Below, piece by piece: positions 52,046 through 63,330 of a stretch of 64,000 nucleotides of DNA. The DNA lies in NCBI GenBank assembly GCA_033961575.1, contig CM066729.1, positions 96,413,001 through 96,477,000 on the forward strand. The letters run 5' to 3'. How positions within the stretch are numbered: position 1 is the first letter of the stretch; each line of letters starts with the position of its first letter. Position numbers and translations under genes: made by a program. This DNA comes from Aselliscus stoliczkanus (lineage: Eukaryota > Chordata > Mammalia > Chiroptera > Hipposideridae). The notes beneath the pieces were generated by a model that worked only from the letters and a program-made list of their open reading frames with translations, did no database searches and was not told the DNA's origin.

Positions 52046-53157
52046 GCCCTTTTCATGGGACATCTTTAATTCTGCAAGTTCATGGTAGTGGATTTCACCA
52101 CACACTAGAGCCGGCAGCAGGATGAACTCCAGCAGTCACATATCAAAGGGTGGCTTATCCCCACTGTACTTATGATGCGATTACGGCATTACGGCGTGGT
52201 TACTGGTGTCCACGACAGCGAACACCAAGGAGTCAATAAAAGAACACAACATAGTGAACTAATACAAATATTTGTTTTGTACATTGTTCTCCAGGTAGTT
52301 TCCTTTTTAAACTGAGAGTCAGGACCAGGGTCTATCCCTTGAATTGCATTCCAGTTATTGCTTTGCCTTGTTCTGAACTGGGAGATAGAGTTTCAACTCT
52401 GCAGGCAGCTCATCTTCTGAGTAGAGTCTGTCTGAGAAGTAAACCTGTCAGATGAGACAGTTGGCGTGGATATGCACTCTTAGAGTCTCAATGTAATTGG
52501 TGCCATATGCTCACCGAGTGAAGTCTGACAGGTTGAACTGCATTTGGTTCCAGCCGTCATCCAGCTGCATGGGCATGGTTCAGATAAAGGGTTTGAACCG
52601 CGTGGTGCTCTGGTAGTTACTTGCCCGAAACCGCCGAAGCACATTCTTGTCGTCTAGTACCTGTACTTCAAGTGTAAAATATTTCTTCAGGTTTTTGATA
52701 ATCATGACAAGGAAGGGAAATTTAATTCCCAATGTTTTCTTTGGGTCTGCAGGACATGTGATGTATGTGGTGCTGGCATTCGTTCCTTCGATCTCTAGCA
52801 CCAGGGACTGGATGTCATTATCGGTGATTCTTTTGATGTGGCCATTCCACACCTTTTTGTCCCAGATCTGCAGGGACTTGCTGCAGATGCTGTACAGGAG
52901 GAGAGGAAGCCGCTCTGGAACTTGATTTTGAACATCTCGCAGGCGGCCTTCTCTTCGGTCATGCCGCAGCGACCTAAATATGAGCACCAAGGGGCGAAGG
53001 TAAAACAAGGAGCCGACCCTGGTCCGAACAAGGGATGCCACGCTGCTGAGCTCCGCACCAGCAGCAACCGACAGCTGGATTTGGACACAGGACACTATGT
53101 CCATGAGTTTCAGCTCCCACGGGAACCAATTCAAGCTAAGATCGAAACCACATTAAC
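52046..53157 (-). pseudogene. CFAP20: CFAP20 processed pseudogene
   Basis: Intronless copy of CFAP20, a small conserved protein of cilia and flagella that binds at the inner junction of axonemal doublet microtubules. The start ATG is at 52935 ([12 protein letters not shown]). The homologous region ends at the TAA at 52355-52357. Its length is 581 bp, against 582 for the 193-codon gene, because one base is missing near codon 12-13. After this frameshift the frame is easily read: [51 protein letters not shown]. Three later stops are at 52580-52582 (codon 119), 52511-52513 (142) and 52448-52450 (163). Upstream GC-rich DNA (52936 to about 53157) looks like 5' UTR; a 3' UTR of about 300 bp follows the stop. 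The CDS is lesioned, so no functional protein is expected. The parent is multi-exonic, which supports a retrocopy. Confidence 0.93.
52065..52070 (-). promoter_or_regulatory. ATTAAA poly(A) signal of the retrocopy
   Basis: On the minus strand ATTAAA lies about 285 bases after the CFAP20 stop and about 15-30 bases before the transition to L1 sequence. It is a plausible 3' end of the source mRNA. No long A-tail remains before the L1 joint. Confidence 0.5.
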
Positions 53158-53172
53158 TACTTTTAAAGTTTT

Positions 53173-53315
53173 TAAAATAACTACTTTAATATCTGCTATA
53201 TTATATATCTAATAACAGTAAAACGTTCCATTTGGAAAACAAATAGTCCATGATTCAAAAAAGAACAAAAGAATATTATCTCTTGTTCATTTCTGATAAG
53301 ACAAAGTAAATGTTT
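53173..53315. other. Short unique spacer
   Basis: AT-rich DNA between the right duplication of the chimeric insertion and the next L1. It contains no L1 ORF1-like text. Confidence 0.7.
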
Positions 53316-53328
53316 CCACCTCTTTTTT

Positions 53329-54372
53329 TTAATTAATTTATTTATTTTTAATTAGTTTCAGGTGTACAACACAGTGCAATAGTTATACATTTTACCCCTC
53401 AAAGTGACAACCCCCCACCCCCAATTCGCCACCCCACTCCTCCCCATATCATATATATCTATTACTCTTCCTCTCTCTTCCACAGTATAATCCACATCCC
53501 GTGACTATCTATATATATTCAATTACAGTAGGTATACAACCTCCGCTTTAGTTATACAGTGCAGTGATCAAACCTCTACTCCATCCATGAAATGATCTCC
53601 CTAACAAGTCCTATGACCATCTGACATTCCACAGAATATTTACAACATTATTAATTATATTCCCCAAACTGTTTTTCATATCTCAGCGGCAATATTGTAG
53701 TTGCCTATTTTTGCTGTCTAATCCCTTCCCCTTCTCCCTCATCCCCATTCCCCTCCCAATTAGCAACCCTGATTTTTCCTCTATATCTATGAGACAGTTT
53801 CTGTTTACTTTGCTCATTCATACAGTTTTTCAGATTCCACATATCTGAATGTGGAGATCATATGGTATTTGTCTTTCTCTGACTGACTTATTTCACTTAA
53901 CATAATAGTCTCTAGATCCATCCATATCATTGCAAACGGTACGATTTCATTCTTCTTTATAGCGGAGTAATACTCCATTGCATAAATATACCACAGTTTC
54001 TTAATCCAGTCATCTACTGATGGGCATTTTGGTTGTTTCCAAGTCTTAGCTATTGTAAATTGTGCTGCTATGAACATAGGGGTGCATAACTTTTTTTGAA
54101 TAAGTGTCCTGGTTTTTTCAGGATAAATACCTGGGAGTGGAATTGCTGTGACAAACGGTAGCTCTATTTCCAGTTCTTTGAGATACCTCCATACTGACTT
54201 CCATAGTGGCTGCACCAATCTGCAATCCCACCAACAGTGCAGCAGGGTCCCCTTTTCCCCACAGCCCCGCCAGCACTTGTTGTTTGTTGATTTATTGATG
54301 ATAGCCATTCTGACTGGAGTGAGGTGGTATTTCATGGTGGTTTTTATTTGCATTTCCCTAATGACCAGTGAA
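53329..54372 (-). mobile_element. 5'-truncated L1 with TSD
   Basis: A second antisense L1 3' part: the 3' UTR on the left and the ORF2 C-terminus on the right. Duplication 'ccacctctttttt' at 53316-53328 and 54373-54385. Close in sequence to the L1 copies at 47.6 and 14.7 kb, so of similar family. Confidence 0.93.
53814..54353 (-). pseudogene. L1 ORF2 C-terminal fragment
   Basis: A 179-codon open frame: [107 protein letters not shown]. The end differs from the usual HMISLICGI: a small rearrangement near 53836-53853 replaces it with [12 protein letters not shown]. It contains the Cys-rich region but no RT or endonuclease domain. Confidence 0.93.
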
Positions 54373-54385
54373 CCACCTCTTTTTT

Positions 54386-55140
54386 AAAAATATTATTTAG
54401 TTACCCTAATGATACTGGAAACATAAATTAAATTTTAATTTATATTTTTACTATATATTTAAAACTAGACAGAAATAACCCACTAGTTTTAAATTAATAC
54501 TGTATGGAAAGTTATCTTATTGTTCGTTTAATTTTTCAAGTAAAGCTGAATCTAGATAAAACACTATTTTTTATGAATGTACTAGGAAAGTTCATTCGTA
54601 ATAAATAACATCATAGGAAGAGTCAAGTTATCACTATTTTTTATTAGAAAGACATCACAGGCCTTTGTGGGTTACTTTTTAATTTCTCTTTTTCTTCAAT
54701 TTGCTTTTAAATATATCTTACAGGTCATTTCTATAAAACAAAAGCATTAATAGAAATTCCATTAAAACCTGATTATTGTTTAGTAGGTAAATTTTTATAA
54801 TGTCAAGAGTAATGAGATTGCCAATCAATTGAATATATGGTGTATTAAAATGTGAAAATGAAATGCGAGTATCGGTGAAAATGCCACGGCCTTGGGAACT
54901 TCGAAATAACCTCACTATCACAAATGAAAATGAAAACAAAAATGTGTTTGGAAAAATGAATAAACTTGAAGTGCTACAGCATGTTTGTTACATCAAGAAA
55001 ATCCTATAATGAGATATAATATATTAATAGGTAATCTGAGAAATAATATATCTCATGTAGAATCTTGAATTTTTATAAAATGATTACTTCATGATATATG
55101 AATGATAATAATTATAATTTAAAATACTGCCTCTTCAAGT
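54386..55140. other. Unidentified AT-rich DNA
   Basis: No gene or named repeat. Confidence 0.55.
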
Positions 55141-55690
55141 AGTTATCTGTGTTGCATATCCAATTACCTCAAAATTTAATGGGTTATAACACAATTAACA
55201 TTTATTATCTCACAGTTCCTATGAGTCAAGCATGCAGAAACTGCTGGGCATGGTAGTTCTGGCTGAAGGTCTCTTGATTAATGGACATATTTTAGCTATG
55301 GTTGCAGTCATTTTAGGGATTTACTGAGACTAAAGGGTCTGCCTCCAACTTGTGTCACTCGCCAGCTTAGCGAGTAAGGTGCTGGCTGTTGTTAGGGACT
55401 GTCAGTTTCTTTAACTGTAGACCTCTAGGTGGGACTATTTGAATGTCCACACAAATGGACAATTGACTTCGTTCAGAGCTAGTGATTCACGACAAAGCAT
55501 CCTAGAATCAGCAACATCTCTTGTAACCAAGCTACAGAGGTCAGATGCTTTCACTTATGCCATATTATATTGGAAACACGAATCAATCCTGATACAATCT
55601 GGGAGGGATCTTCATTAAAGTTTGAATAAGGGAAGGTGAGGTTCATTGGAAGCCATTGTGGTAGTTGGCTACTACATTCTTTTTTAAAGC
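55141..55690 (-). mobile_element. MLT1-like MaLR LTR, antisense
   Basis: Antisense LTR phrases in order: 'acatttattatctcacagtt', 'ggctgaaggtctcttgatta' and, at the right end, 'ggaagccattgtggtagttg'. This corresponds to the LTR start 'tgtggtagcca...' on the minus strand. No viral genes attached. Confidence 0.65.
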
Positions 55691-56346
55691 TGTATATTCT
55701 TTTCATGTCCCTCTCACACTTTAGTGCTAACATTAAAAAACAAACTAAGTAAAGAAAAAAAATTTTTAAAAAAAGCAAAAAACAAAAAATCCTCTTATTA
55801 AGAGTACATTTACTTAAAGGTTCCCTATTGTGATATGATTAAGGTAGTTGCAATACTTTAGAAAACTTGACGGTAAAATCTTGATACCATAGAATAGTAA
55901 ACAGTACTATTATCAGTTATTTTTATACTAACCTGAGCTAAGGATAAGGCCTAAATCTTTACAAATAAAAGAACAAGTTGTAAAATTCATCAAAATGATA
56001 GAATGTTTCTATATTAAAAGATATGATATGGAAATTTAAAAAAATAAAGAATAACGGAGAGTTTAAAATACATATGTTTTACAAATTTGCTGAGGCCAAC
56101 GTACATAATTTACACTATTAAATTTACTTATATAAAGAGATTCACAATATGGAGATGTTGAAAATCTCTAATGTAAGTTTAACATTACAAAATTATAGTT
56201 AATGCACAAGTATCTTTGTACTTTGGTAAACAGAATTACACTATACTTTTATTTATAGGTTCATGTATTATAGACAGACATATCAGAAATTTAACCAACA
56301 AATAATAATCCCAAGAAGAAATCACAATTTAAAAAATTTTTAAATC
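55691..56346. other. Unidentified AT-rich DNA
   Basis: No gene or named repeat. Confidence 0.55.
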
Positions 56347-56355
56347 GTCTACTAT

Positions 56356-56821
56356 GGGGCCGGCCAAGTAGTGCGTTGGTTAAGAGCTGGCTCGGGACAC
56401 CAGCGGCCTGGATTCAGATCCCACATATGAGGGCCAGTGTCACTGCCCTCTACAGCTAAGATGGTAAACAACAGCTCCACGTGGAGCTGGACCGCTGCGA
56501 GTCCCCGGGAATGGCATAGCTGCAGCTCCTACTGCAGTGGGCTGCCATAGACTACAGTGAATGGCTGGCAGCCAGCATGTGGGGCCAGCAGCCAGAGTGA
56601 GCTGCCAAGAGCCGTTGTGAGTGACTGTCCAGAGGCCGGCGACTGATCTGCCTCACCTGGGAAGAGCATAATAACGATGCCAACATGGGTCAGTGAAGCA
56701 ATGTCCTCCACAACTAGACTGAAGAACAAAAGGACAGCAACTTGTGTGTTCCACTTCCCAGGCTCCCCAATGCTGTTCCTCTCCCCCAATTTCCCAATAA
56801 AATCTTTAAAAAAATAAAAAA

Positions 56822-56853
<32 letters not shown>

Positions 56854-56854
56854 G
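56356..56854 (+). mobile_element. Long composite SINE, complete head
   Basis: The first about 100 bases are the entire short SINE ('ggggccggccaagtagtgcg' to 'gtgtcactgccctc'). It then continues with 'tacagctaagatggtaaac', a GC-rich body, 'tcctccacaactagactgaa' and 'cccaataaaatctttaaaa', with an (AAAT)n tail. Duplication 'gtctactat' at 56347-56355 and 56857-56865. It shows the joint between the short SINE and the bat-type tail. Confidence 0.92.
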
Positions 56855-56999
56855 ATGTCTACTATTACCTGTATCTGGCTCACTAAGTTACATTTACTTA
56901 ATTAATTAAACTAATTTCAATTTAGGTTTTTTTTTAAATTGAATCTCAAACATATCTCACTTGTGTCTTGCAATTTAAAATCTAAAACTGTTTAGAAGA

Positions 57000-57200
57000 T
57001 ATTTCAGTAAGTCCTCGCTACTACCTTTTGATGTAGAAATTATTATTCTCACTTCATCAATGAGGACATTAGGCCTTCAGTGTTTACCTGGCTTGCTCAG
57101 TGTCTCAGTGGTTGGTATAAGTTGGATAGTATAGTATTTGAACTTAGTCTTTTGATTCAAAGTCAAAGCCTTATCCACAAAACCAGATTACTTCTCTCAT
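57000..57200 (-). repeat. MIR SINE, antisense
   Basis: 'ttattattctcacttcatca', 'atgaggacattaggcc' and 'gtatttgaacttagtctttt' follow the antisense MIR order. Confidence 0.7.
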
Positions 57201-58369
57201 TAATCATGTCTTATAAAACAGCCTAGATCTTATTCTTTTGGAATTCTTTCTTTTAAGAATATACTTGGAATTATAAAGAACTATTTATTGACTATTAGGA
57301 TAATAATGTCACTTTGTTAGATGGATTAGTAATTTTTTTTCATAGAACATTATTGAACAACTAAAATTTTAAAAAGTGTCGTTGGGTTCTTTGCCTATCA
57401 GATGATGTCCTCATGATTCATAATGCCATCAATTACAAAATGGAATACAAATAGATACCCTATTATGTTCAAGTGCGTTTTTATACTATTACTATTATTA
57501 TTATTACATGGGCTCTGGTCTAGGGTGCACAAGAATGAATATAAGCATGTTATTATTGAAGACTAATTTATCTTCTCTGAGAGAATGTATTCATTTTACT
57601 CCAACATAATTTAAAATAAGACATATTTTTATCATCTGCTTCTTTAATAGTCATATCTAAGAAAATGTAAAACTGATTAATGTTTTCATAGTAAATAGAA
57701 GAGTTTTGAATTTTCTTGATGTCTTTGAAGTACTGAAAAGTGTTATGCAGTTCACACCCACTTTATTCTCAATTATTCAGAGTAATAGAGAAAAAGTACT
57801 GAATGCCATTTCTCATATCACAGCTAGCTGACAGAATATACAATTAAGCTTGATTCATAGCATTTATTAAAATTTCCATTTAATTGCTAATTAGTCTGTA
57901 TAGATTTGTAAATGTAGGAACTGGCACTTGTATAATTTTTGTTTCCCCCTAATGCTCAGCACAGCAGAGAGCATTCAAATTTCTGTAGAGTAAAATCACA
58001 GTAATTCTTCATTAAGCCCTGTGATAGTCATGAAAATAATTATAGATTCACTAGTCGATTTATTTTCTTAATGTTCTTTGTGTCAACCTCTTACTTGTAC
58101 TCCCACCCCACACTTCCAACATGAGACGTTGGAAAAATCATAGAATATTAGATCTGGGAACATAATATGTTAATTTTCATGTTTTGCATATTAGGATAGC
58201 AATATCCGGAGAAACTTACTATTACATAGTATCACTTTGACACGTCTAAGTCATCAACAGGCTTCCAACTGAAATGAATCCTGATTCTGTTTTAAAGTTG
58301 CTAATATTAATAAATCATGTCTGGTTTATTTTCTCTTTGATCCCAGCTAATTTGACAAAGTACATTGTA
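57201..58369. other. Unidentified AT-rich DNA
   Basis: No gene or named repeat; a short (ATT)n run at about 57487-57505. Confidence 0.5.
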
Positions 58370-58475
58370 AGGTATAAAAATGTTAAATCATTATATTGTA
58401 CACCAATATAACCAATATAAAATTGTATACCAGCTATACTTATATACTTAAATAAAAAATTATATTAAAATAAAA
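58370..58475 (+). mobile_element. L1 3' terminal fragment
   Basis: 'tcattatattgtacaccaat' and 'ataaccaatataaaattgta', then an A-rich end, match L1 tail text. Short and diverged. Confidence 0.5.
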
Positions 58476-58814
58476 GGAACAGAATTCAGAATATTTAGCT
58501 AGGCATTGAGACATTTAAAATGTCCCTTTTCATTCCTCCCTTTACTCTTTCCTTCCTCCCTCCCTTCCTTCTTGCCTTTTTTCCTTTTTCTTGAAATTCA
58601 AAATTGTTTAGGATTGAATTCTATTATCTGGCCCTTGCAATTTAAAATCTTTGATTTAATAAAGAATAAGGACATAACCCTCAGGTTATCTAAATATTGT
58701 GGCCAGTTTTTGAGTTTCTAAGAATCGACAAATTTTGGTTTTAATATTACATGGAAAATATTTCAGACAACTTAGCCATTCTTGTTAGTACAGTTAAGAA
58801 ATGAAATGTGATTA

Positions 58815-59200
58815 AGACCATGGGTTTTAGAGACTGAAAGAACAGAATTTTTATTTTGTCTGTATTCTCCTATATATGATCTTGAGTAAGTTGTTTAATC
58901 CCCTTATGCCTCAGATTACTCATCCATAATTAAGGGAAACCAATAATATTTTTGTCATAGAATTGTTATGATATTTAATTAATTAATTAATTTTTTTTAT
59001 TTTCAGTTATGTTTTTTTTTTAAGGCAGTGTCACTGGCCCTCATATGTGGGACCCGAACCAGGGCCACTGACTTCTCAAGCCAGTGCTTAACGACCATGC
59101 CACTCGGCTGGCCCTGTTATGATATTTAAGATATTTTATGTAAAACCTTAGCATACTGCATGTAGCTTTGTAACAATTCTATCAATATTAGCTATTAACA
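58815..59200 (+). repeat. MIR SINE split by a younger SINE
   Basis: 'gatcttgagtaagttgttta', 'cttatgcctcagattactca' and then, beyond the inserted SINE, 'atatttaagatattttatgt' follow MIR. The insertion is at 58978-59114. Confidence 0.75.
58978..59114 (-). mobile_element. Short tRNA-derived SINE with TSD, in MIR
   Basis: T-rich tail with (TTAA)n units, 'ggccctcatatgtgggaccc' inside and 'ggctggccc' at the right end. Perfect 14-bp duplication 'tgttatgatattta' at 58964-58977 and 59115-59128. Confidence 0.95.
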
Positions 59201-59255
59201 TATATGACATTGTAATTGTAATTATTCCTTCTAAGGAGCCACTAAACTCTTCTAA

Positions 59256-59320
59256 TCTATGTACCTATGTGTCTATCTATGTATCTATGTATCTGTTATC
59301 TATCATCTTTCTATCAATTT
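59256..59320. repeat. Imperfect (TATC)n-like repeat
   Basis: Tandem-like 'tctatgtatctatgtatctg' units. Confidence 0.8.
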
Positions 59321-59384
59321 ATGAAACTATCTAGACATACACTTAGGCCTTTGTATGTACACATAGATTGAATGTCTTTGTTTA

Positions 59385-59705
59385 ATATTTAATGACTTCA
59401 CTCATATGTGGGATATATAATAAAACTGAAAGCAACAAAGGAACAAGATAAACAAAAAAAACTCATAGACACAGACAACAGTATGGTGGTTACCATAGGG
59501 TAAGAGGGGAGGGAGGGTGGTAGAAGAGGGAAAAGTGGGGGTAAATACATGGAGATGGAAGAAGAACTGACTCTGGGTGGTGAGCACAAAATGCAATATA
59601 TAGATGATGTATTATAGAAATGTACACTGGAAACCTATATAATTTTGCTAACCAATACCACTCCAATAAATGTAATATATTAATCAATTAATTAATTAAT
59701 TAAAA
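59385..59705 (+). mobile_element. L1 3' end, sense
   Basis: 'cttcactcatatgtgggata', 'gtatggtggttaccataggg' and 'atgtacactggaaacctata' are L1 3' end text, ending in an (ATTA)n tail. Minus-strand frames at 59398-59687 are by-products. Confidence 0.8.
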
Positions 59706-60599
59706 CTAAGACACAGACTCTAGTGATATACAGAACCTTATAATAGATACTAACAATCATTAAGTTGGCCACCAAGCTCTAACTGAAACAGGATTTATAT
59801 ATGATTTACTCGACTGTGCTGCTTTTGAATAACCACAAGAATTCAGACCAACACCGGTTTTTTTCCCTTCCCTCTTTGTTTATACAAGCATTCCAGCCCA
59901 TTGCCACTTTTTCCTGAAAAAGGTTCCATGATAAAGCACAATAATTATATATTTCAGGATTGCCACTGCTAGAAGAGAAGATCAATATTCACATCTTTAT
60001 TAATTGAATTGGTATTTCTTAGTAATAATGATAGTAATAAAATATTGGCTTACATTTACTTTGTGTTAACTGTGTTGGACAAGCTCTTTACATACTTTCT
60101 TTTTTCATTCATTTCTCACAAAAATATGAAATAGATACTAAAATGCCCATTTTCAATAATGGATGCTAGGATAAGATTAATTGCCCAAGATGAAAATATT
60201 TGGACTTATTTATATGGTGTTTGCATTTAAACTCCATAATATTTTAATACAATTTGTAGCTGATTTGTCTAAATAACAAAGCAACTCTTTCAAAACCTAA
60301 ACATTAAAATTATATTTAATATTTTGTAGTTTTTCATATAATGAATATGAAAGCATATCTTATATTTATATTCTTGTCTATTAAATACATTTAAGACATT
60401 TTCATAAATTTTTTGAGCAGTTTCCTCTTCCATGAATACCCTGTTCTAATACTTTACCCATATATATCTTTAAATTATTTTCATATTGATGTGTAGACTT
60501 ATACCAAAGTTGATTGATATGGAGAACCACAAACCCTGATATACTGCTATTGCCTGTGATAGATACTAGCTTTTCAGCTTGGTTCTCTCATTTAGCAAT
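59706..60599. other. Mostly unidentified AT-rich DNA
   Basis: A weak antisense MIR-like phrase ('actaaaatgcccattttcaa') near 60137. No gene. Confidence 0.45.
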
Positions 60600-63330
60600 A
60601 TGCATCTAACATTCATTTATGCTTTTTCATGATTTGATATTTCATTGCTTTTATAGCTGAATATTCTTACATTGTAGTGATGTATTGCAGTTCATTTATT
60701 CATTTATGTATTGAAGGGAATACCCTGAATCCCAGTTTTTTACTGTGAAATATTGCTAAATTGTCTTATGTAGGTTTTTGTGTTCACATGTGTTTCAAAT
60801 ACATTGGTAAATACCTTGGAGCATGGTTTCTAGATGTACAGTAAGGTTATGTTGAATTTTGTAAGAAATGTTCAAAATGTCTACCAAAGTATTTATTTTA
60901 CACTTGGAAAAATGTGTTTCTGTTGCTCTGCTTTCTTGCTAGCAATTGATTTTGTCAGTTTTGTTTTGTTTTTCTCTATGGCAGGATCTCATTGTTTTAA
61001 ATTGCCATCTCCTAATGAGAAATAATGCGAGTATCTTTTCGTATAAATGTCATCTGTATACCTTCTTTGGTCAGGTATCTATTCTGACTCTTTGCCCAGT
61101 TCTTAATTGCATTACTCTTTTTTTTATTGTTCACTTATAAGAGTTCTTTGAATATTTTGGATACAAATTCTTTATATGGATCTGATTTCCTAATCTTTGG
61201 CTTTTCATTTTTTACAGTATCTTTCAGAGTAAGAATTTTTAATTTTAGTAAAGTACAATTGATTAATATTTTTATGAATCATACTTTTTGTGTTCTATCT
61301 AAAAAATCATCAGAAAAAATCAATGTCATACATTATACTCTCTGTTTTCTTCTAGAAGTTTTATATTCCTACATTTTACATGCAGGTCCAATAATCCACT
61401 TTTACTTAATTTTTGTGTAAGAAGCAAGGACTTTTTTTTTTTTTTGCATATTGATGTTCCATTGTTCGACCACCACTTATTGAAAAAAACTACTTTATCA
61501 TTAAAATGCTTTTGCATCTTTATCAAGATTCAGTTAACTATATTTGTGTGTTGGACTTTTTCTTATCAGACTATTCTATTGTAAATGGTATTTGTTATTT
61601 CAAATTCCAGCTGTTCATTGCTTACATATGGGAAAATAATTGACTTTTTTTCAATGACCTTGTATTGTATAACATTGCTACACTTGCTTTTATTTTCAGA
61701 AGTTTTTGTGTCAATTCTTTGAGGATACCTTTGCTTTGTTCCTAATCTTATGGGGGAAAACTTTCATCTCTCATTATTACATATAAGGTCAGCCATATGT
61801 TTTTTATTTTATTTTCTTTAGTGTCTGAGATTGCAATTTTGAAGTTTCTCAAATTCTTTTTCTATAGTTATTAATATGATCTAGATTTTTCTCCCCAGAT
61901 TTGTTAATTTGGTGGCTTACATTGGTTGATTTTTGAACGATGAATTAATCTTGCATTCCTGGTACAAATCACAGTTGGTCATAATCTCTTATTCTTTATG
62001 TATATTTCTGGATTTAGTTTTGTAATACTTTGACAACAATTTTTCTGTTTACGTTCTGACAGAGATATTGGTCTGTGTATTTCTTTTCTTACAGTGTCTT
62101 ATCAGGGTTTGGCATTAGGGCAAACTGGCCTCATAAAATGAGTTAGGAACAGTTACCTCTACTTATATCTTCTGGAAGACATTATGCATAATGAGCACTA
62201 TTTCTTCATAAATGTTGGGTATATTCACCTATGAAATGATCTGGGCTTAGTGCTTTCTGCTTTTGAAAGTTATGAATGATTGATTCAATTTTTATGATAG
62301 ATATATAACTAAGTACTCTGTCTGTGTGAGTAGTATGTGTTTCTCAAGGAATAAGTCCATTTCATCTAAGTTGTCAAATCTGTGAGCATGGAGTTATTTA
62401 TATTATTCCACTTTCATGTTTTCAATCTCTATTGTATCAATATAGATCACCTAGCAGTCATTTCTCATACTAGCATTGTGTCTTTTCTCTCTTTTTTTGT
62501 GTGTTATTTTGGTTAGAGATTGTCATGTTTATTGATCTTTTCAAAGAACTAACTTTTGATTTTATTGATTTTATTTATTGATTTCCTGTTTCAAATTTAT
62601 TTTGTTTTACATTTTATACATTTGTCTTTCTTTAGTTTTCTATGATGGAAATCTAGGATCTCTATTTTATAGATTCTTCTTTTCCAATATATTCATCAAT
62701 TGTGTAAGTTTTTTCTCTAACTACCATTTAATAAGGCTTTTAAAATTTCCATTTAGTGTAAAATATCTGTAATTCCTTTAGAGACTTTTTTGATTAATGG
62801 TCTATTTAGAAATGTATTGTTTAATTTCCAAATATTTGGGGATTTTCCAGATATTTATGTTATTGATTTCTCACTTCTCTTGTGGCCTTAACACAAACTT
62901 TGTATGATTTTTATTCTTTCAATTTGTTTAGATGTGATTTATGGCCCAGAACATGCTTTATCTTGGTGGATGTTCTTTGTGAGTTTGATAAGAATGTATA
63001 CTTTACTATTCTTGGATAGAATGTTTTATTAATTGTTGATTCATAATAAGAATTGAAGTAAATAGGCCTTTAGGATGAAGTTTTAGGTTAATCTAGTTAG
63101 GAGTCAGACTGTGTTTAATATTTGCTGTATTTATAGGTGCCAGATATTACTAATTCATCTAGAGTTCTGGTTTAGTTAGGTGTTTGTTTGCTTAGTTGAT
63201 TTTTTTTTCCTTTCTTCTAGGCTCATGGGCTCCCTAGTCTCCTCAGAGAGAGTCTGTATATCGCATCTCTTTCAGTAGTAATCCAGTGTTAAAATATTGA
63301 AGTCCTATAAAATGGTGTTAAAGTATGGGG
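60600..63330 (-). mobile_element. Old L1 ORF2, antisense, decayed
   Basis: Antisense ORF2 order is followed over about 2.7 kb: 'gtgatgtattgcagttcatt' (3' side), 'tttgcccagttcttaattgc', 'ttgcattcctggtacaaatc', 'aatttccaaatatttgggga' and 'gatttatggcccagaacatg' (towards the N-terminal side). Numerous indels; no frame above 100 codons. Older than the 47.6 kb copy. Confidence 0.88.

Larger units (their letters stand above)
47646..53157 (-). mobile_element. Chimeric CFAP20-L1 retro-insertion
   Basis: Reading on the minus strand: a processed CFAP20 copy (5' UTR, CDS, 3' UTR) is joined directly to L1 sequence beginning about 60 bases upstream of ORF2 and running to the L1 tail. The whole unit is flanked by 'tacatttaaagtttt' (47631-47645) and 'tacttttaaagtttt' (53158-53172), 14 of 15 bases identical. 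On the minus strand the site reads TTTT/AAAAAC, which fits the L1 endonuclease preference TTTT/AA. The simplest reading is one target-primed event in which reverse transcriptase switched from L1 RNA to CFAP20 mRNA. Independent insertions cannot be excluded. Confidence 0.7.

Noticed and set aside
52580..53134. 184-codon open frame as a real gene
   Set aside because: Its first third is 5' UTR read out of frame. It enters the CFAP20 frame only after a one-base deletion and stops at codon 119 of the parent. It is a pseudogene by-product.
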